64,000 nt of DNA from Fibrobacter sp. (GCA_012519985.1 JAAYPC010000262.1:1-64000), one strand, 5' to 3'; counted from the stretch's first letter, positions 49,552 through 61,202 are shown. Translations and numbers: made by a program. The notes: generated from the sequence alone by a model not told the origin.

Positions 49552-51837
49552 ATGAAGCGTCAATTGGATCATTATATCCATCTTATTTGGCGTAAACTGT
49601 GGTTTATTCTTCCAACATGTATTGTCGTTATTGCAGCCTGGTTTGTGGCAATAAATAAACTGGGAGTGGCAAAGCCGCAGCTTAGTGCCACAGCCATTCT
49701 GCATTTTGATGATCCTGATGAACTCAGTGCCGTAGATGAAAGGGTCACACTGGGGCCGGAGGCCAAAGCTGTGCTGGTAAAGAGTCGGACATTTCTGGAG
49801 AAAGTGGTTCGAAAGCTGGCCCTGCAGTTAAGTGTTTCCAAATATCCCCGTTCCATGATCTTTGATTCTGTGGCAGTGGAGATTGATGCAGATCCTGGTG
49901 TTTACCAGTTAAAAATAAAAAATCAGAATTTTACACTCTACTTTACAGACAGATCGGGACAGAGAAGAATAGTCCAGAGCGCAGATGTCTCTTCACTCAA
50001 TAAAATATCAATTCATGGCCTTCATCTTCGTTTTTCAAAGGATTTTCTTTCATCTCCTTTCAATGTGAAATTTACGGTAAACAGAGTCAGAGATGCAGTG
50101 GATTACATTGTAGATAACATGGTAACCAGAACCGCTTCCAGAGATGGCATGGTATTGGCTATCAGTATGAATGGAAGAGATTATGAGATGATTACAGCAA
50201 TCGTTAACACCATTGCAGATGATTTCGCCGCTGAAAACACCGCTACAAAACAAAAAAGAATAAGTAGTCTTATTTCTGCATTGGAAAAGCAGTTGGAGAC
50301 TGCCCGCAAAGAGATGCTTCAGGCAGAATATTCGGTTCGTAAATACCGGGAAAGATATCCCACAATAGGCATGGCTGATGCATTCGCACCACCCGTGGCA
50401 CTTATGGATCTAAGAGAGACCGAAGCAGAATTGAAGTCGGCCCTTTTTCAGGCCCAAAGCCTTATTGAGCGGTACTCTTCAGTTTCTGATTCCAACCGTC
50501 TGGCACTTTTAAATGAAATGGTTTCATTTCTGAGCAGATTCCAGACTGCTACCTCAGAAGGGCTTAGTGCAGAGCTGGATAAACTTGAACAGGAAAATCA
50601 GCGCCTGACATTACAGTATGCACCAAATCACATGTTTATCCTCAAAAATAAGGAAAATATCCGGGTATTTGGTCAAGATGTGCAAAATGCACTTAATGGT
50701 CTTCAGAGCGACCTCAATAGAAAAGTAGCTCAGAACAAAAACAGAATAAATAAGCTCAGTTCTGAAATTGCCACTCTTCCGGCAAAAGAGCTTCACCTTT
50801 CAAAACTGCAGAGAAACCACGATGTAGCGGCGCAGATTTTTGCAAGTGTGCTTAGCAGATATAATGAGGCGCAGATTGCTCATGGAGTAGCCGTGGGAGA
50901 TGTCAATGTGGTGGATCATGCAGTGGTTCCAGAGCCAAAAATGGATTTTAAAACACTTCTGGTCATAGTAGGATTGGGACTGTTCCTTGGATTAGCTCTG
51001 GGGATAGGACCGGTTATAGTAATAGATTTTTTTGATTGTACTGCCAGAACCGAAAAGGATCTGCGAAGAATGACCGATCTGGTAGTTCTGGAATCGATTC
51101 CGGTTAAGGGTAGCTGGGCTAAATCAATCAATTTCGGGAAAACAGTAGATGAGAAACTGGTAACTGCGGATTATTCCCATAATTTTGCAGATGAGACGTT
51201 CCGCTCTTTGCGGGCAAAGATTCTTCTGGGTCTCAGCGATACCAAAAAGAAACGGATTCTTATAACCAGTCTGGGAATCGGGGAAGGTAAATCCTTTACC
51301 GCGGCCAATCTGGCAATTACTCTGGCTCAGCAGAAAATCTCCACCCTGCTTATCGATGGAGATCTGCGAAGAGGTATCCAGCATCAGCATTTCGGGCTTC
51401 CCAAAAATCCTGGACTGTCTTCCATTCTTCTAAACAACGTTTCACTCAGTCCGGTTCTTCTGCAGCCAGTATTACAGTCGACCCATATCCAGTATCTTAA
51501 ACTTCTGGGAGCTGGCTCTACCATTGTCAACTCAACCGAGCATCTCAATTCACAAAGGTTCAGAAATCTTATCGATATTCTTTCCAATGAGTTTGAGGTG
51601 ATCATACTTGACACGCCGCCGGTAGCGGTCACTACCGATGCAATCGGTGTTCAGGACATCTTTCCCAGGTATATCTTTGTGGTAAAAGCGATGCACACAG
51701 ATATTGCAGAGCTTAACAGAAAAATCCGGGAGTTTCCGGGTCTGCGCAAACGGATCATGGGGGTAGTGCTAAACGGGGCACCTTATAAGCAAACCGAATA
51801 TAATCAATACACCAGTTACAAATACGAAGTGGACTGA
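49552..51837 (+). CDS. Wzc-like chain-length determinant fused to BY-kinase
   Basis: Wzz-type N-terminus; ITSLGIGEGKSFTAANLA Walker A; LLIDGDLRRG; Tyr-rich tail. Confidence 0.88.
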   Translation: MKRQLDHYIHLIWRKLWFILPTCIVVIAAWFVAINKLGVAKPQLSATAILHFDDPDELSAVDERVTLGPEAKAVLVKSRTFLEKVVRKLALQLSVSKYPRSMIFDSVAVEIDADPGVYQLKIKNQNFTLYFTDRSGQRRIVQSADVSSLNKISIHGLHLRFSKDFLSSPFNVKFTVNRVRDAVDYIVDNMVTRTASRDGMVLAISMNGRDYEMITAIVNTIADDFAAENTATKQKRISSLISALEKQLETARKEMLQAEYSVRKYRERYPTIGMADAFAPPVALMDLRETEAELKSALFQAQSLIERYSSVSDSNRLALLNEMVSFLSRFQTATSEGLSAELDKLEQENQRLTLQYAPNHMFILKNKENIRVFGQDVQNALNGLQSDLNRKVAQNKNRINKLSSEIATLPAKELHLSKLQRNHDVAAQIFASVLSRYNEAQIAHGVAVGDVNVVDHAVVPEPKMDFKTLLVIVGLGLFLGLALGIGPVIVIDFFDCTARTEKDLRRMTDLVVLESIPVKGSWAKSINFGKTVDEKLVTADYSHNFADETFRSLRAKILLGLSDTKKKRILITSLGIGEGKSFTAANLAITLAQQKISTLLIDGDLRRGIQHQHFGLPKNPGLSSILLNNVSLSPVLLQPVLQSTHIQYLKLLGAGSTIVNSTEHLNSQRFRNLIDILSNEFEVIILDTPPVAVTTDAIGVQDIFPRYIFVVKAMHTDIAELNRKIREFPGLRKRIMGVVLNGAPYKQTEYNQYTSYKYEVD

Positions 51838-51840
51838 GCT

Positions 51841-53883
51841 ATGTGTGGGATTGCAGGTATTTTTCATCCGGATCCATCCGTTACAGTTGATATTCATCAT
51901 CTGCAGAGTATGACCAGAGCTTTTGACTACCGTGGTCCGGATGATGAAGGATTTTTTGTGGAAAATAACATAGGTCTGGGACAGCGTCGGCTCAGCATTA
52001 TAGACCTTACCGGTGGTAAACAGCCTATGTGTAATGAAGATGGCAGTATATGGGTTGTTTTCAATGGAGAAATATTCAACTATCTTGAACTGATGGATTA
52101 TTTAAAGAGCAAGGGGCACCATTTCAGCTCCAGATCGGATACTGAGGTACTGGTTCACCTTTACGAAGAATACGGTGAGAATTTCGCCACTCATCTCAAT
52201 GGACAATTCGCCATTGCCCTGTGGGATAAGCGAAAACGTACCTTAATATTAGTACGTGACCGGGTTGGAATCTGCCCCTTATATTATACCCGATCCAAGG
52301 ATAGAGTTTTTCTCTTCGGATCCGAGATCAAATCCATTTTCTGCCATCCTGCAGTGCACCCTGAACTTGATTTCACCGGGTTAGAGCAGGTTTTTACTCT
52401 CTGGGTACCAGTTCCTCCCAGAACTGTGTTCAAAGGGATTACCGAGCTTAAGCCCGGTCATCTATTAAAAGTCACTGCAGAAACAGAGCAAATTAGCTGT
52501 TACTGGAAACTGAGTTTTCCCCATAGGGATCAGTACGATCAAAAGCCGCTGGAATATTACAAGAAGCAATTGCAGGAGCTTTTATATGATGCAGTGCGAC
52601 TGCGTTTGCGTTCCGATGTCACAGTAGCTGCGTATCTTAGCGGGGGATTGGATTCTTCTGTTGTCTCTGCTTTGGTCAAAAAGTATCACAACCGGGATCT
52701 TATCACCTTTTCTGTTTCTTTCAATGATTCTGCATTCGATGAGCGAAACTTTCAAAATGCTATGGTGGAATTTCTTAAAACCGACCACCGTAACGTAGAA
52801 GTCAACTATCAGAACATTGGAGAAGAATACTCTGAGGTTATCTGGCATTGCGAAACGCCACTGATCCGCACTGCACCAGCTCCGCTTTTTGCTCTTTCCA
52901 GACTGGTGTATGACAATCATATCAAAGTTGTTCTTACCGGTGAAGGAGCCGATGAATTCTTCGGTGGATACAACATTTTCAAGGAAAACCGTATCCGCAG
53001 GTTCTGGGCAAAATTTCCCTCTTCCAGATTCCGGCCTGCACTTCTCTCTCGTATATACCCTTATATTGGTGTGGATAAGGATAACCGTTTCTGGCAGAAT
53101 TTCTTTAAGAGACAGTTGACCGATACGGCAAATCCATTCTATTCACATTTAATACGCTGGTTCAACACATCCAGAATAAAAAGATTTTTTGCGCAAAAAT
53201 ATCGCAGCGCTTTCAATATGCAGAACATCTATGAGGAACTGGTTGCCTTCGCGGATCCTCAAATTGTCAACTGGGATCCGCTTTGTCAGGCACAATATCT
53301 GGAGATAACACTGTTCATGTCCGGATATCTTCTGTCATCCCAGGGTGATCGTATGATGATGGCACATTCGGTGGAAGGACGCTTTCCTTTTCTTGACCAT
53401 AGAATAATAGAGTTCGCTTCATCGATTCCTCCACAATTTAAGCTCAATTTGCTTAATGAAAAATATTTACTTAAAAAGGCGTTTACGGAGCTGATACCTC
53501 CAGAGGTCTTGAACAGGTCCAAACAACCCTACAGGGCTCCGATTTCTCAGTGTTTCTCTGAGAAAACAAACAATCTCTCCAGTATGGTACTCAGTGATGA
53601 TGCCCTGGAATGCTCCGGGCTTTTCGATATTGATTCTGTGAGGTTACTCAGGCAGAAAGCCAACAGTTCTGCTGCCGGTTTGTCTGAGGTGGATGAAATG
53701 GCGGTGGCAGGTATTGTCTCTACCCAGCTATTGTATCATCATTTTATTGCAGAGCTTGTACCATCACTTGGTTCGGATAAAATCCGGCTCAGTAATGAAA
53801 CTGGTACAGCAAAAGGACCCATTATTAATACTCTGACCAACCGCAGTTTATCGATACCTGTCAAATCTTCAGATCAGGGTTGA
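51841..53883 (+). CDS. asnB: Asparagine synthase (glutamine-hydrolysing) family
   Basis: MCGIAGIFHP, FNGEIFNY, YLSGGLDSS. Confidence 0.92.
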   Translation: MCGIAGIFHPDPSVTVDIHHLQSMTRAFDYRGPDDEGFFVENNIGLGQRRLSIIDLTGGKQPMCNEDGSIWVVFNGEIFNYLELMDYLKSKGHHFSSRSDTEVLVHLYEEYGENFATHLNGQFAIALWDKRKRTLILVRDRVGICPLYYTRSKDRVFLFGSEIKSIFCHPAVHPELDFTGLEQVFTLWVPVPPRTVFKGITELKPGHLLKVTAETEQISCYWKLSFPHRDQYDQKPLEYYKKQLQELLYDAVRLRLRSDVTVAAYLSGGLDSSVVSALVKKYHNRDLITFSVSFNDSAFDERNFQNAMVEFLKTDHRNVEVNYQNIGEEYSEVIWHCETPLIRTAPAPLFALSRLVYDNHIKVVLTGEGADEFFGGYNIFKENRIRRFWAKFPSSRFRPALLSRIYPYIGVDKDNRFWQNFFKRQLTDTANPFYSHLIRWFNTSRIKRFFAQKYRSAFNMQNIYEELVAFADPQIVNWDPLCQAQYLEITLFMSGYLLSSQGDRMMMAHSVEGRFPFLDHRIIEFASSIPPQFKLNLLNEKYLLKKAFTELIPPEVLNRSKQPYRAPISQCFSEKTNNLSSMVLSDDALECSGLFDIDSVRLLRQKANSSAAGLSEVDEMAVAGIVSTQLLYHHFIAELVPSLGSDKIRLSNETGTAKGPIINTLTNRSLSIPVKSSDQG

Positions 53884-53921
53884 TTCTAAAACCCTGATCT
53901 CTTCTCCCGTTTCTGCTTTCT

Positions 53922-53938
53922 ATGGCAGGCTCTTTGCA
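53922..53938 (+). promoter_or_regulatory. Sigma-54 promoter upstream of the 54000 gene
   Basis: ATGGCAGGCTCTTTGCA, GG-N10-GC spacing conserved. Confidence 0.65.
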
Positions 53939-53999
53939 TATTATAATAGAAGAATACCTGACAAATTTTTACAAGAGAAAGGTAATCTGAGAGCTGGTG

Positions 54000-55160
54000 A
54001 TGTTTCGCTGGATAATAATAGCAGTATCAACCACAGCAGTTTTCCTTTTCCTCTGGCTGCTTCTCAATTCATTACGCAGGTTCAGATGGCTTCTCATTTC
54101 ACGCCGTTTATCCGTTAGAGCCAGCAGGGTTCAAGATGAACCTGTTAATATTTATCTGGCTATCTGCGATCATTATCAACCATTCTGGGGGCAAGTCTCT
54201 CAGGAAATAGCCGAACATAGGGTTGTAACCTGGTGCAGGGAGTATCCACGGGTAGCCCGTGATCACATGGACTTCAGAGGAAGGCATCCTGTACACACAT
54301 TCTTTTATTCTGAGCAGGACTATAACCCTAACCTGCTCGATTCAATTTACAAATTGCACAAAGATGGATTCTGTGATGTTGAATTGTTGCTGGCGCACAG
54401 TAACGATTCTCCTCAGAATTTTAAGCGTAAAATCGAAGAGTTCAGAGATGTCCTCTTTCATCACCATGGACTTCTCAGGAAAGATTCCAGTGGGAACATT
54501 GTCTATGGATTTATTCATGGTTACTGGGCGTTAAACAACTCCCGGCCAGACGGACGGTTCTGTGGAGTAGACCATGAAATACCGATCTTAAAGGAGACAG
54601 GATGTTACGCTGATTTTACCTTCCCTTCGGCACCGGATATTACCCAACCTTTAGTAGTAAACAGTATCTATTTTGCAGCCGATGTACCAGGACAAGCAAA
54701 GGCCCATGAACGCGGGTATGCTGCAAAAAGAAATAACTGGTCCGAAAAAGATCTCTTGTTAATTCAGGGGCCATTGACTTTAAACTGGAAAAACCGCAGG
54801 TATAAGATTTTCCCCACCATTGAACATGGAGGCTTGAGCTATACAGCAAGGTTTCATCCTGACAGAGCCGCCTGTTGGCTGAAAACTGCTGTCTCTATCT
54901 CCGAAATCCCCGGCCATATTTTCATAAAACTTTTCACTCATGGTGCTATCGATCAGACCATCAGGTATCTGTTTAATGAAGATGGCTTTGCTGAGTTGTG
55001 GAGTTTTATGGAAAACAAGTATAATGATGGTAAAAATTACAGACTCTATTATGTATCCGCTTATGAAATGTTCAATATCATTAAAAATTTGTGCCTGAAT
55101 TCCAAGGCAATTTCCACTTACACTGGTTTACCTAAGAAAGATTTGGATCATCTCTTATAG
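54000..55160 (+). CDS. Membrane-anchored EPS-locus protein, possibly polysaccharide-deacetylase-like
   Basis: N-terminal TM; ICDHYQPFWG, GFIHGYWALNNSR; fold assignment is tentative. Confidence 0.5.
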   Translation: MFRWIIIAVSTTAVFLFLWLLLNSLRRFRWLLISRRLSVRASRVQDEPVNIYLAICDHYQPFWGQVSQEIAEHRVVTWCREYPRVARDHMDFRGRHPVHTFFYSEQDYNPNLLDSIYKLHKDGFCDVELLLAHSNDSPQNFKRKIEEFRDVLFHHHGLLRKDSSGNIVYGFIHGYWALNNSRPDGRFCGVDHEIPILKETGCYADFTFPSAPDITQPLVVNSIYFAADVPGQAKAHERGYAAKRNNWSEKDLLLIQGPLTLNWKNRRYKIFPTIEHGGLSYTARFHPDRAACWLKTAVSISEIPGHIFIKLFTHGAIDQTIRYLFNEDGFAELWSFMENKYNDGKNYRLYYVSAYEMFNIIKNLCLNSKAISTYTGLPKKDLDHLL

Positions 55161-55289
55161 TAAAGAATAATATTGAACCTGAATCGTAGGCTTGTTAAAA
55201 GATTAGTGTCCAATTTAGGTTAAACATTCTTTATTTGGAAGAATAGTGATCAAGTAGTATTTTTGGGTATCGTGGAGAATCTTAGTTAA

Positions 55290-56849
55290 ATGCCAGCTCA
55301 AATAAAGACAGAACTCAGTTTTAATGGTTTGACCGCCCTTTATCAGATTGCCCATTTTCTTGCCTCCGGTCAGGATCTTGAAGTGATAATGACCAAAATT
55401 TTAGAGATCCTTGAAAATAATGTAGGGATGAGTAGAGGGATGATTACTATACTTAGCCCTAATAACGAGGAACTTGCTGTTGATGTAGCAAGGGGGATTT
55501 CTGAGAGCGACAAGAAAAAAGGCAAGTATCGTCCTGGAGAAGGGATAACCGGCAAAGTGGTTGCTACCGGAAGACCAATTGCAATTCCGACTCTTAATCA
55601 AGAACCGACATTTCTTGACAGAACCGGAGCGCGCAAAGGGCTTAACCATTCCGATCTTGCTTTTTTGTGTGTTCCAATCAAAACCGGTGACATGGTAATC
55701 GGAGCTTTGTCTGTAGATCGGGTTGCGGTGGAGGATGCAGTTACACTGGAAGGTGAGCTCCGTTTTCTGGAAGCTGTGGCGGATCTAATAGCACAGGTAG
55801 TTCAGGTAAGAAGAAAAAACTATGACCGGATTCATGCTCTTGAAAAAGAAAATCTGGAACTTCGGCGCACACTGGAGGATAAGGGCAAACCAGATCTGAT
55901 GATAGGTAACAGCAGTTCGATGCGTGAAGTATACCGTCAGATCGGGCAGGTTGCCCCTTCATTAACTACGGTTACCATACGTGGTGAAACCGGAACCGGT
56001 AAGGAACTGGTAGCCAGAGCTATTCATCAAAAAAGTCCCTGCAGCAAGGGGCCGTTTGTGGCTGTAAACTGCGCCGCACTTCCTGAATCCTTACTGGAGA
56101 GTGAGCTTTTTGGGCACGAAAAGGGTTCATTTACAGGTGCTACAGCCAGAAGAATCGGTCGTTTTGAAGCGGCTGATAATGGGACTTTGTTTCTGGATGA
56201 GATTGGAGAAATGTCGCTTTCTGCACAGAGTCGTCTTCTTAGAGCAATACAGGAAAAGGAGTTCCAGAGAGTAGGCGGTTCTGAATCGATTCGGGTTAAT
56301 GTAAGACTTATTTGTGCTACAAACCGGGATCTGGAAACTGATGTCAAAGAGAACCGTTTTAGAGAAGATCTTTATTACAGAATCAATGTTTTTAGCATCG
56401 CACTTCCACCGTTGAGGGAGCGGGGTGCTGATGTACTTTTACTGGCTGACTATTTTGTCAAAAAATACTGCCAGCTTCATGACAGAAATATCCAGAGGAT
56501 CTCAACTCCTGCCATCGATATGCTTTCTGCTTATCACTGGCCTGGCAATGTCAGAGAGTTAGAAAATGTGATTGAACGGGCAGTAATCGTTGCCACTGCG
56601 GACGTGATCGAGGGTAAGGATCTACCCCCTACTCTTCAGATGAAGGATGTCGCTTTGCAGGGTAAGCGGAACGATTCATTTGAGAATCTGGTAGCTGCAT
56701 ATGAACGCACCCTGATCTTGGATGCACTCAAAGACACCGGTGGAAATCAGACAGAAGCTGCAAAAGTACTTGGAACCACAAAACGTATCATCCAGTATAA
56801 AATCAACAAATATCAGATTGATTGTTCTCGTTTCCGTCGCAGTGAATAA
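55290..56849 (+). CDS. GAF-AAA+-Fis sigma-54-dependent activator (NifA-like), paralog 1
   Basis: [51 protein letters not shown]. Confidence 0.93.
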   Translation: MPAQIKTELSFNGLTALYQIAHFLASGQDLEVIMTKILEILENNVGMSRGMITILSPNNEELAVDVARGISESDKKKGKYRPGEGITGKVVATGRPIAIPTLNQEPTFLDRTGARKGLNHSDLAFLCVPIKTGDMVIGALSVDRVAVEDAVTLEGELRFLEAVADLIAQVVQVRRKNYDRIHALEKENLELRRTLEDKGKPDLMIGNSSSMREVYRQIGQVAPSLTTVTIRGETGTGKELVARAIHQKSPCSKGPFVAVNCAALPESLLESELFGHEKGSFTGATARRIGRFEAADNGTLFLDEIGEMSLSAQSRLLRAIQEKEFQRVGGSESIRVNVRLICATNRDLETDVKENRFREDLYYRINVFSIALPPLRERGADVLLLADYFVKKYCQLHDRNIQRISTPAIDMLSAYHWPGNVRELENVIERAVIVATADVIEGKDLPPTLQMKDVALQGKRNDSFENLVAAYERTLILDALKDTGGNQTEAAKVLGTTKRIIQYKINKYQIDCSRFRRSE

Positions 56850-57275
56850 TCCCGGAAGGCATTCGCAAATTTCCTGTTCTTAAACCCATATTGCCCATTA
56901 GACAGGGACTTAAATTAAGCCCGACCAGGCAAACCTGTTGGTTGCTCCGGTAAGCCCTCAGTGACAGTCAATTCGGTGCGTCCTCGCTCTCCATTACTTT
57001 GACGAGCCCTCGTTATCTGTCACTTCGACGAGCTTGCGAGGAGAAGTCTTTTCAATGGGACAAAAATTATGGGCCCGATCCACTCTGCCAGGTACAAAAC
57101 CGGTTACTGTCTACTGGAAAATTGGGTTAAAAAAGCAACAGTTTTGTTCCTCTTTTTATCATCTTTGCTACAATTTTGTACCCATCAATCATCCTTCATC
57201 TCTTAACATGGATATTGATGCCCTTTTTTTATTCTATTTAGTCTTTTCTACTGAGCTGAAGATTAAATAAAAAAT

Positions 57276-57292
57276 ATGGCTCAAGCTTTGCA
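57276..57292 (+). promoter_or_regulatory. Sigma-54 promoter upstream of activator paralog 2
   Basis: ATGGCTCAAGCTTTGCA. Confidence 0.65.
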
Positions 57293-57364
57293 TATATCCC
57301 CGCATGTACCGAACAAAACCGATAGCATTTTTCCGGGCCTGTGATGTAACTGTTAACCATCATT

Positions 57365-58939
57365 ATGACATGTAATCATTTTGAAGATTCCAAAATCAAT
57401 CTGAGTTTTAATGGCTTGATGGTGCTCTATCAGATTGCCAGAATCCTTAACACAGGAGGACCATTAAGCAATTGTATGATGGAAGTCCTTCGGGCATTGC
57501 AGGATCTGGCATCGATGAACCGGGGAATGATATCTCTGCTCAATGCCTCTGGTGATAAATTGACCGTAGATGTAGCATATGGAATACCCGATTATCTGCG
57601 GCAAAAAGGTAAATACCGATTGGGTGAAGGAATTACCGGTCAAGTAGCAAAAACTGGACAAGCAGTAATTATCTCCAGACTTGAAAATGAACCAGCTTTT
57701 CTTGATCGTACCGGAGCGAGAAAGAATTTAAAGCTTTCTGATCTGGCGTTTCTATGTGTACCAATAAAGATTTCTGATAAAGTAATTGGAGTCCTTTCGG
57801 TAGACCGGGTAGTATTGGATCAGGATGTTACTTTAGAGAATGAGTTACATTTTCTGGAGGCAGTATCGAATCTGATATCACAGGTAGTTGAACAGAGGCG
57901 TCGACAGACCGAACAAATATCTGCACTGGAGAATGAGAACAAAGAACTCAGGCAGATACTGGAAAACAGAGGGCGTCCTGACCAGATGATTGGCAACAGC
58001 AATTCCATGCGTGAAGTATATCGTTACATAGCTCAGGTTGCTCCCTCTACTACAACGGTGCTTATCAGAGGAGAAACCGGAACCGGTAAAGAGTTAGTGG
58101 CACGTGCCATACACCAGAAAAGCGCTCTTCGTGAAGGGCCTTTTATCGCAGTAAACTGTGCTGCACTTCCTGAGTCTCTGCTGGAAAGTGAGTTGTTCGG
58201 ACATGAGAAGGGAGCCTTTACAGGAGCACTCAGTACCAGAATTGGCAAATTTGAAGCGGCGCAGAATGGTACGCTCTTTCTGGATGAGATCGGTGAGTTG
58301 AGTCTGAGTGCACAGGGTCGGCTTCTCAGAGCGATTCAGGAGAAGGAGTTTCAAAGAGTAGGCAGTATGGAAAATATCAGGCTCAATGTGCGGCTGATCG
58401 CTGCTACCAATCGCAATCTGGAAAAAGACGTGCAAGAAAAACGGTTCAGAGAGGATCTGTTTTACCGTCTGAACGTGTTTACAATTGTTTTACCTCCTTT
58501 GAGAGAAAGAGGTGCAGATATACTCCTTCTTTCAGATCACTTTGTAAGAAAGTATTCGAAACTTCACATGAAACAGGTGGAAAGGATCTCTACCGGGGCA
58601 ATCGAACTGCTTTCTTCTTACAACTGGCCTGGTAATATAAGAGAGTTGGAGAATGTGATCGAGCGTGCTGTATTAGTTTGTGAAGATAATGTGATAAAGG
58701 GTCACGATCTTCCCAGAATTCTTCCGCAGACAAACAGGATAAAAAGTTCAATCAGGAAATCCGGTACATTTGAAAACCTGGTAGCCTCTTATGAGAAAGA
58801 GCTTATCATAGAAGCTTTGAAAGACTGTAAAGGCAATCAGACAAATGCTGCAAAACTTCTACAGACCACCAAAAGAGTTATTCAGTACAAAATCGACAAA
58901 TATGGGATAGATTACCGCAAATACCGCAAAAGTGCGTGA
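57365..58939 (+). CDS. GAF-AAA+-Fis sigma-54-dependent activator (NifA-like), paralog 2
   Basis: [51 protein letters not shown]. Confidence 0.93.
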   Translation: MTCNHFEDSKINLSFNGLMVLYQIARILNTGGPLSNCMMEVLRALQDLASMNRGMISLLNASGDKLTVDVAYGIPDYLRQKGKYRLGEGITGQVAKTGQAVIISRLENEPAFLDRTGARKNLKLSDLAFLCVPIKISDKVIGVLSVDRVVLDQDVTLENELHFLEAVSNLISQVVEQRRRQTEQISALENENKELRQILENRGRPDQMIGNSNSMREVYRYIAQVAPSTTTVLIRGETGTGKELVARAIHQKSALREGPFIAVNCAALPESLLESELFGHEKGAFTGALSTRIGKFEAAQNGTLFLDEIGELSLSAQGRLLRAIQEKEFQRVGSMENIRLNVRLIAATNRNLEKDVQEKRFREDLFYRLNVFTIVLPPLRERGADILLLSDHFVRKYSKLHMKQVERISTGAIELLSSYNWPGNIRELENVIERAVLVCEDNVIKGHDLPRILPQTNRIKSSIRKSGTFENLVASYEKELIIEALKDCKGNQTNAAKLLQTTKRVIQYKIDKYGIDYRKYRKSA

Positions 58940-59384
58940 TCTGAAAAAATCGAATCGCTTTCTGATATTTTGCACATTCCATATTAGTGAAATAACATCC
59001 AATAATTACCTGGAATTGTAACTACTCAGGAATGTGGTGGTAAAAAGGGTAATAATTTCAAATCAGAAAAAAAATAAGAACCAATATCAAAACAATATCT
59101 AATCAGAAGTAATCTGGGAAAAAATATCTAAACGAAGAACGGAATGGAAAAAGCTCCAAATTTTTCCGGGCTTATCTGATTATGTATTGCTTCTGATTCT
59201 TTTGACGATTGTTTCTGATTTCTCACCAGTCTTTTGCTCAATACACTAAACCTAATTCGGATGAGTTTAGATTTTTCTCCAACCCCAATTCTTTAATGAT
59301 ACTTTCTTGTAATACACTTTGGTATTTCGCACAAAATTGTCTCCTGAAAATCTTCACAGTCCCCCAAATTAAAACAAATGATAG

Positions 59385-59401
59385 TTGGTATAATTGTTGC
59401 A
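59385..59401 (+). promoter_or_regulatory. Sigma-54 promoter upstream of amtB-glnK
   Basis: TTGGTATAATTGTTGCA. Confidence 0.7.
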
Positions 59402-59472
59402 TAAAATGGCAAGGCAGAACAAATGACCCGGGATCTTGTTTTTAACAGAATTTTTTTTTAGGGAGGATGTAA

Positions 59473-60888
59473 ATGGTAAAGCTAAGTAAAGGAGCTACCT
59501 TGCTTTTGGTAGCATCTGCGGGTACCATATTAGCTGATGATGGAACCAGCTATAATATGGTAGATACTTTATGGGTATTGATAGCAGCATTTCTGGTGTT
59601 TTTCATGAATGCCGGTTTTGCTTTTGTAGAAAGTGGTTTCTGCCGTGCCAAGAATGTAGTTAATATTCTGGCCAAAAACTTTATAGTCTTTGCAATTGCA
59701 GCTGTAGCCTATTGGGCTATAGGCTACGGATTTATGTTTGGAAATGGAACCATAATTGGAACCGATTCTTTTCTGGTAAATGAGACTGCAAACAGTCCGG
59801 TAAGCAATATACCTCCATTTGTTTTTTTCTTTTTTCAACTTGCATTTGCCGCGGCAGGGTGTTCCATAATTTCAGGAGCAGTAGCAGAGCGGATTAAACT
59901 GATCTCTTTCTTAGTATTTGGGACACTGATGGTGGCATTCATCTATCCATTGACAGGACACTGGATCTGGGGAGGCGGCTGGCTTTCAGGGCTTGGATTT
60001 TATGATTTTGCCGGCTCTACTGCGGTTCATTCGGTTGGAGGCTGGTGTGCACTTACCGGTATTATTCTTCTGGGGCCCCGTATTGGTAAATACCGCAAGG
60101 ATGGCTCGCAGCATGCAATACTGGGCCACTCCATTCCTCTGGCTACGCTGGGTGGTTTTATTCTATGGCTAGGATGGTTTGGATTCAATCCGGGAAGCCA
60201 GCTTGCCATGGATGCTAATGTTCCACGGATTGCCTTAACCACTGCACTGGCATCCTGTACCGGAATTCTGGGAGCAATGATTACATCATGGCTTTCCAGA
60301 GGTAAACCTGATCTTTCCATGATAATAAATGGCTGTCTGGCAGGATTGGTGGCAATAACCGCTCCTTGCGCAGTAGTCACTCCGGTTGGTTCGGTGATTA
60401 TAGGCTTAATTGCCGGAATAATTGTGGTATTCTCAGTATATACCTTTGATAAATTTCAACTTGACGATCCAGTTGGAGCGACATCTGTTCACCTTGTCAA
60501 TGGTATCTGGGGCACATTGGCTGTAGGTCTCTTTGCCTCACCAAAATATTTCGATGGTAAAGCCGGTCTTTTTTACGGAGGTGGAGCTGCACAATTAGGA
60601 ATCCAGTTGTTAGGTGTTCTGTCTGTTGCAGTGGCTATACTGATTGGTTCATTTTTGCTCTGGAGTATCATCAAAGCAGTTTTCGGATTAAGAGTATCAC
60701 GAGAAGAAGAAATTGGTGGACTTGATGTTGGTGAAATGGGGCTGGAAGGATACAGTGGATTCCAGATTTTCACCACCGAAGATATCAGCCCATTAACTAC
60801 AAATGAACCAACTAAGAATGCAACATCATTTAAGGAGGTAAGAAATGAAACTGGTAGTGGCAGTTATTCAGCCAACAAAGCTGCCTGA
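59473..60888 (+). CDS. amtB: Ammonium transporter
   Basis: [52 protein letters not shown]. Confidence 0.96.
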   Translation: MVKLSKGATLLLVASAGTILADDGTSYNMVDTLWVLIAAFLVFFMNAGFAFVESGFCRAKNVVNILAKNFIVFAIAAVAYWAIGYGFMFGNGTIIGTDSFLVNETANSPVSNIPPFVFFFFQLAFAAAGCSIISGAVAERIKLISFLVFGTLMVAFIYPLTGHWIWGGGWLSGLGFYDFAGSTAVHSVGGWCALTGIILLGPRIGKYRKDGSQHAILGHSIPLATLGGFILWLGWFGFNPGSQLAMDANVPRIALTTALASCTGILGAMITSWLSRGKPDLSMIINGCLAGLVAITAPCAVVTPVGSVIIGLIAGIIVVFSVYTFDKFQLDDPVGATSVHLVNGIWGTLAVGLFASPKYFDGKAGLFYGGGAAQLGIQLLGVLSVAVAILIGSFLLWSIIKAVFGLRVSREEEIGGLDVGEMGLEGYSGFQIFTTEDISPLTTNEPTKNATSFKEVRNETGSGSYSANKAA

Positions 60889-61186
60889 TGTCAAAAGAGC
60901 ACTTTTTGAGGCTGATGTTCGTAAAATGACTGTAACAAATGTTATCGGCTGCGGGCAACAGGGCGGTTATACCGAAAGCTACAGGGGCAGTATAATAGAA
61001 GTCAATTTACTAAAGAAGATAAGAATAGAAATTGCAGTAAACGAGAATTTCGTTAAACCGACTATTGATGCTATTATCAAAGGTGCAAGAACTGGTAACA
61101 TTGGTGATGGCAAAATATTTATTCTGGATCTACCCCAGTGTATCCGTATCCGCACTGGTGAAGAAGGAAATGAAGCAATTGGGTGA
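60845..61186 (+). CDS. glnK: P-II family nitrogen regulatory protein
   Basis: [34 protein letters not shown]-loop; [22 protein letters not shown]. Confidence 0.95.
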   Translation: MKLVVAVIQPTKLPDVKRALFEADVRKMTVTNVIGCGQQGGYTESYRGSIIEVNLLKKIRIEIAVNENFVKPTIDAIIKGARTGNIGDGKIFILDLPQCIRIRTGEEGNEAIG

Positions 61187-61202
61187 AATACTACCTCAAG
61201 GA

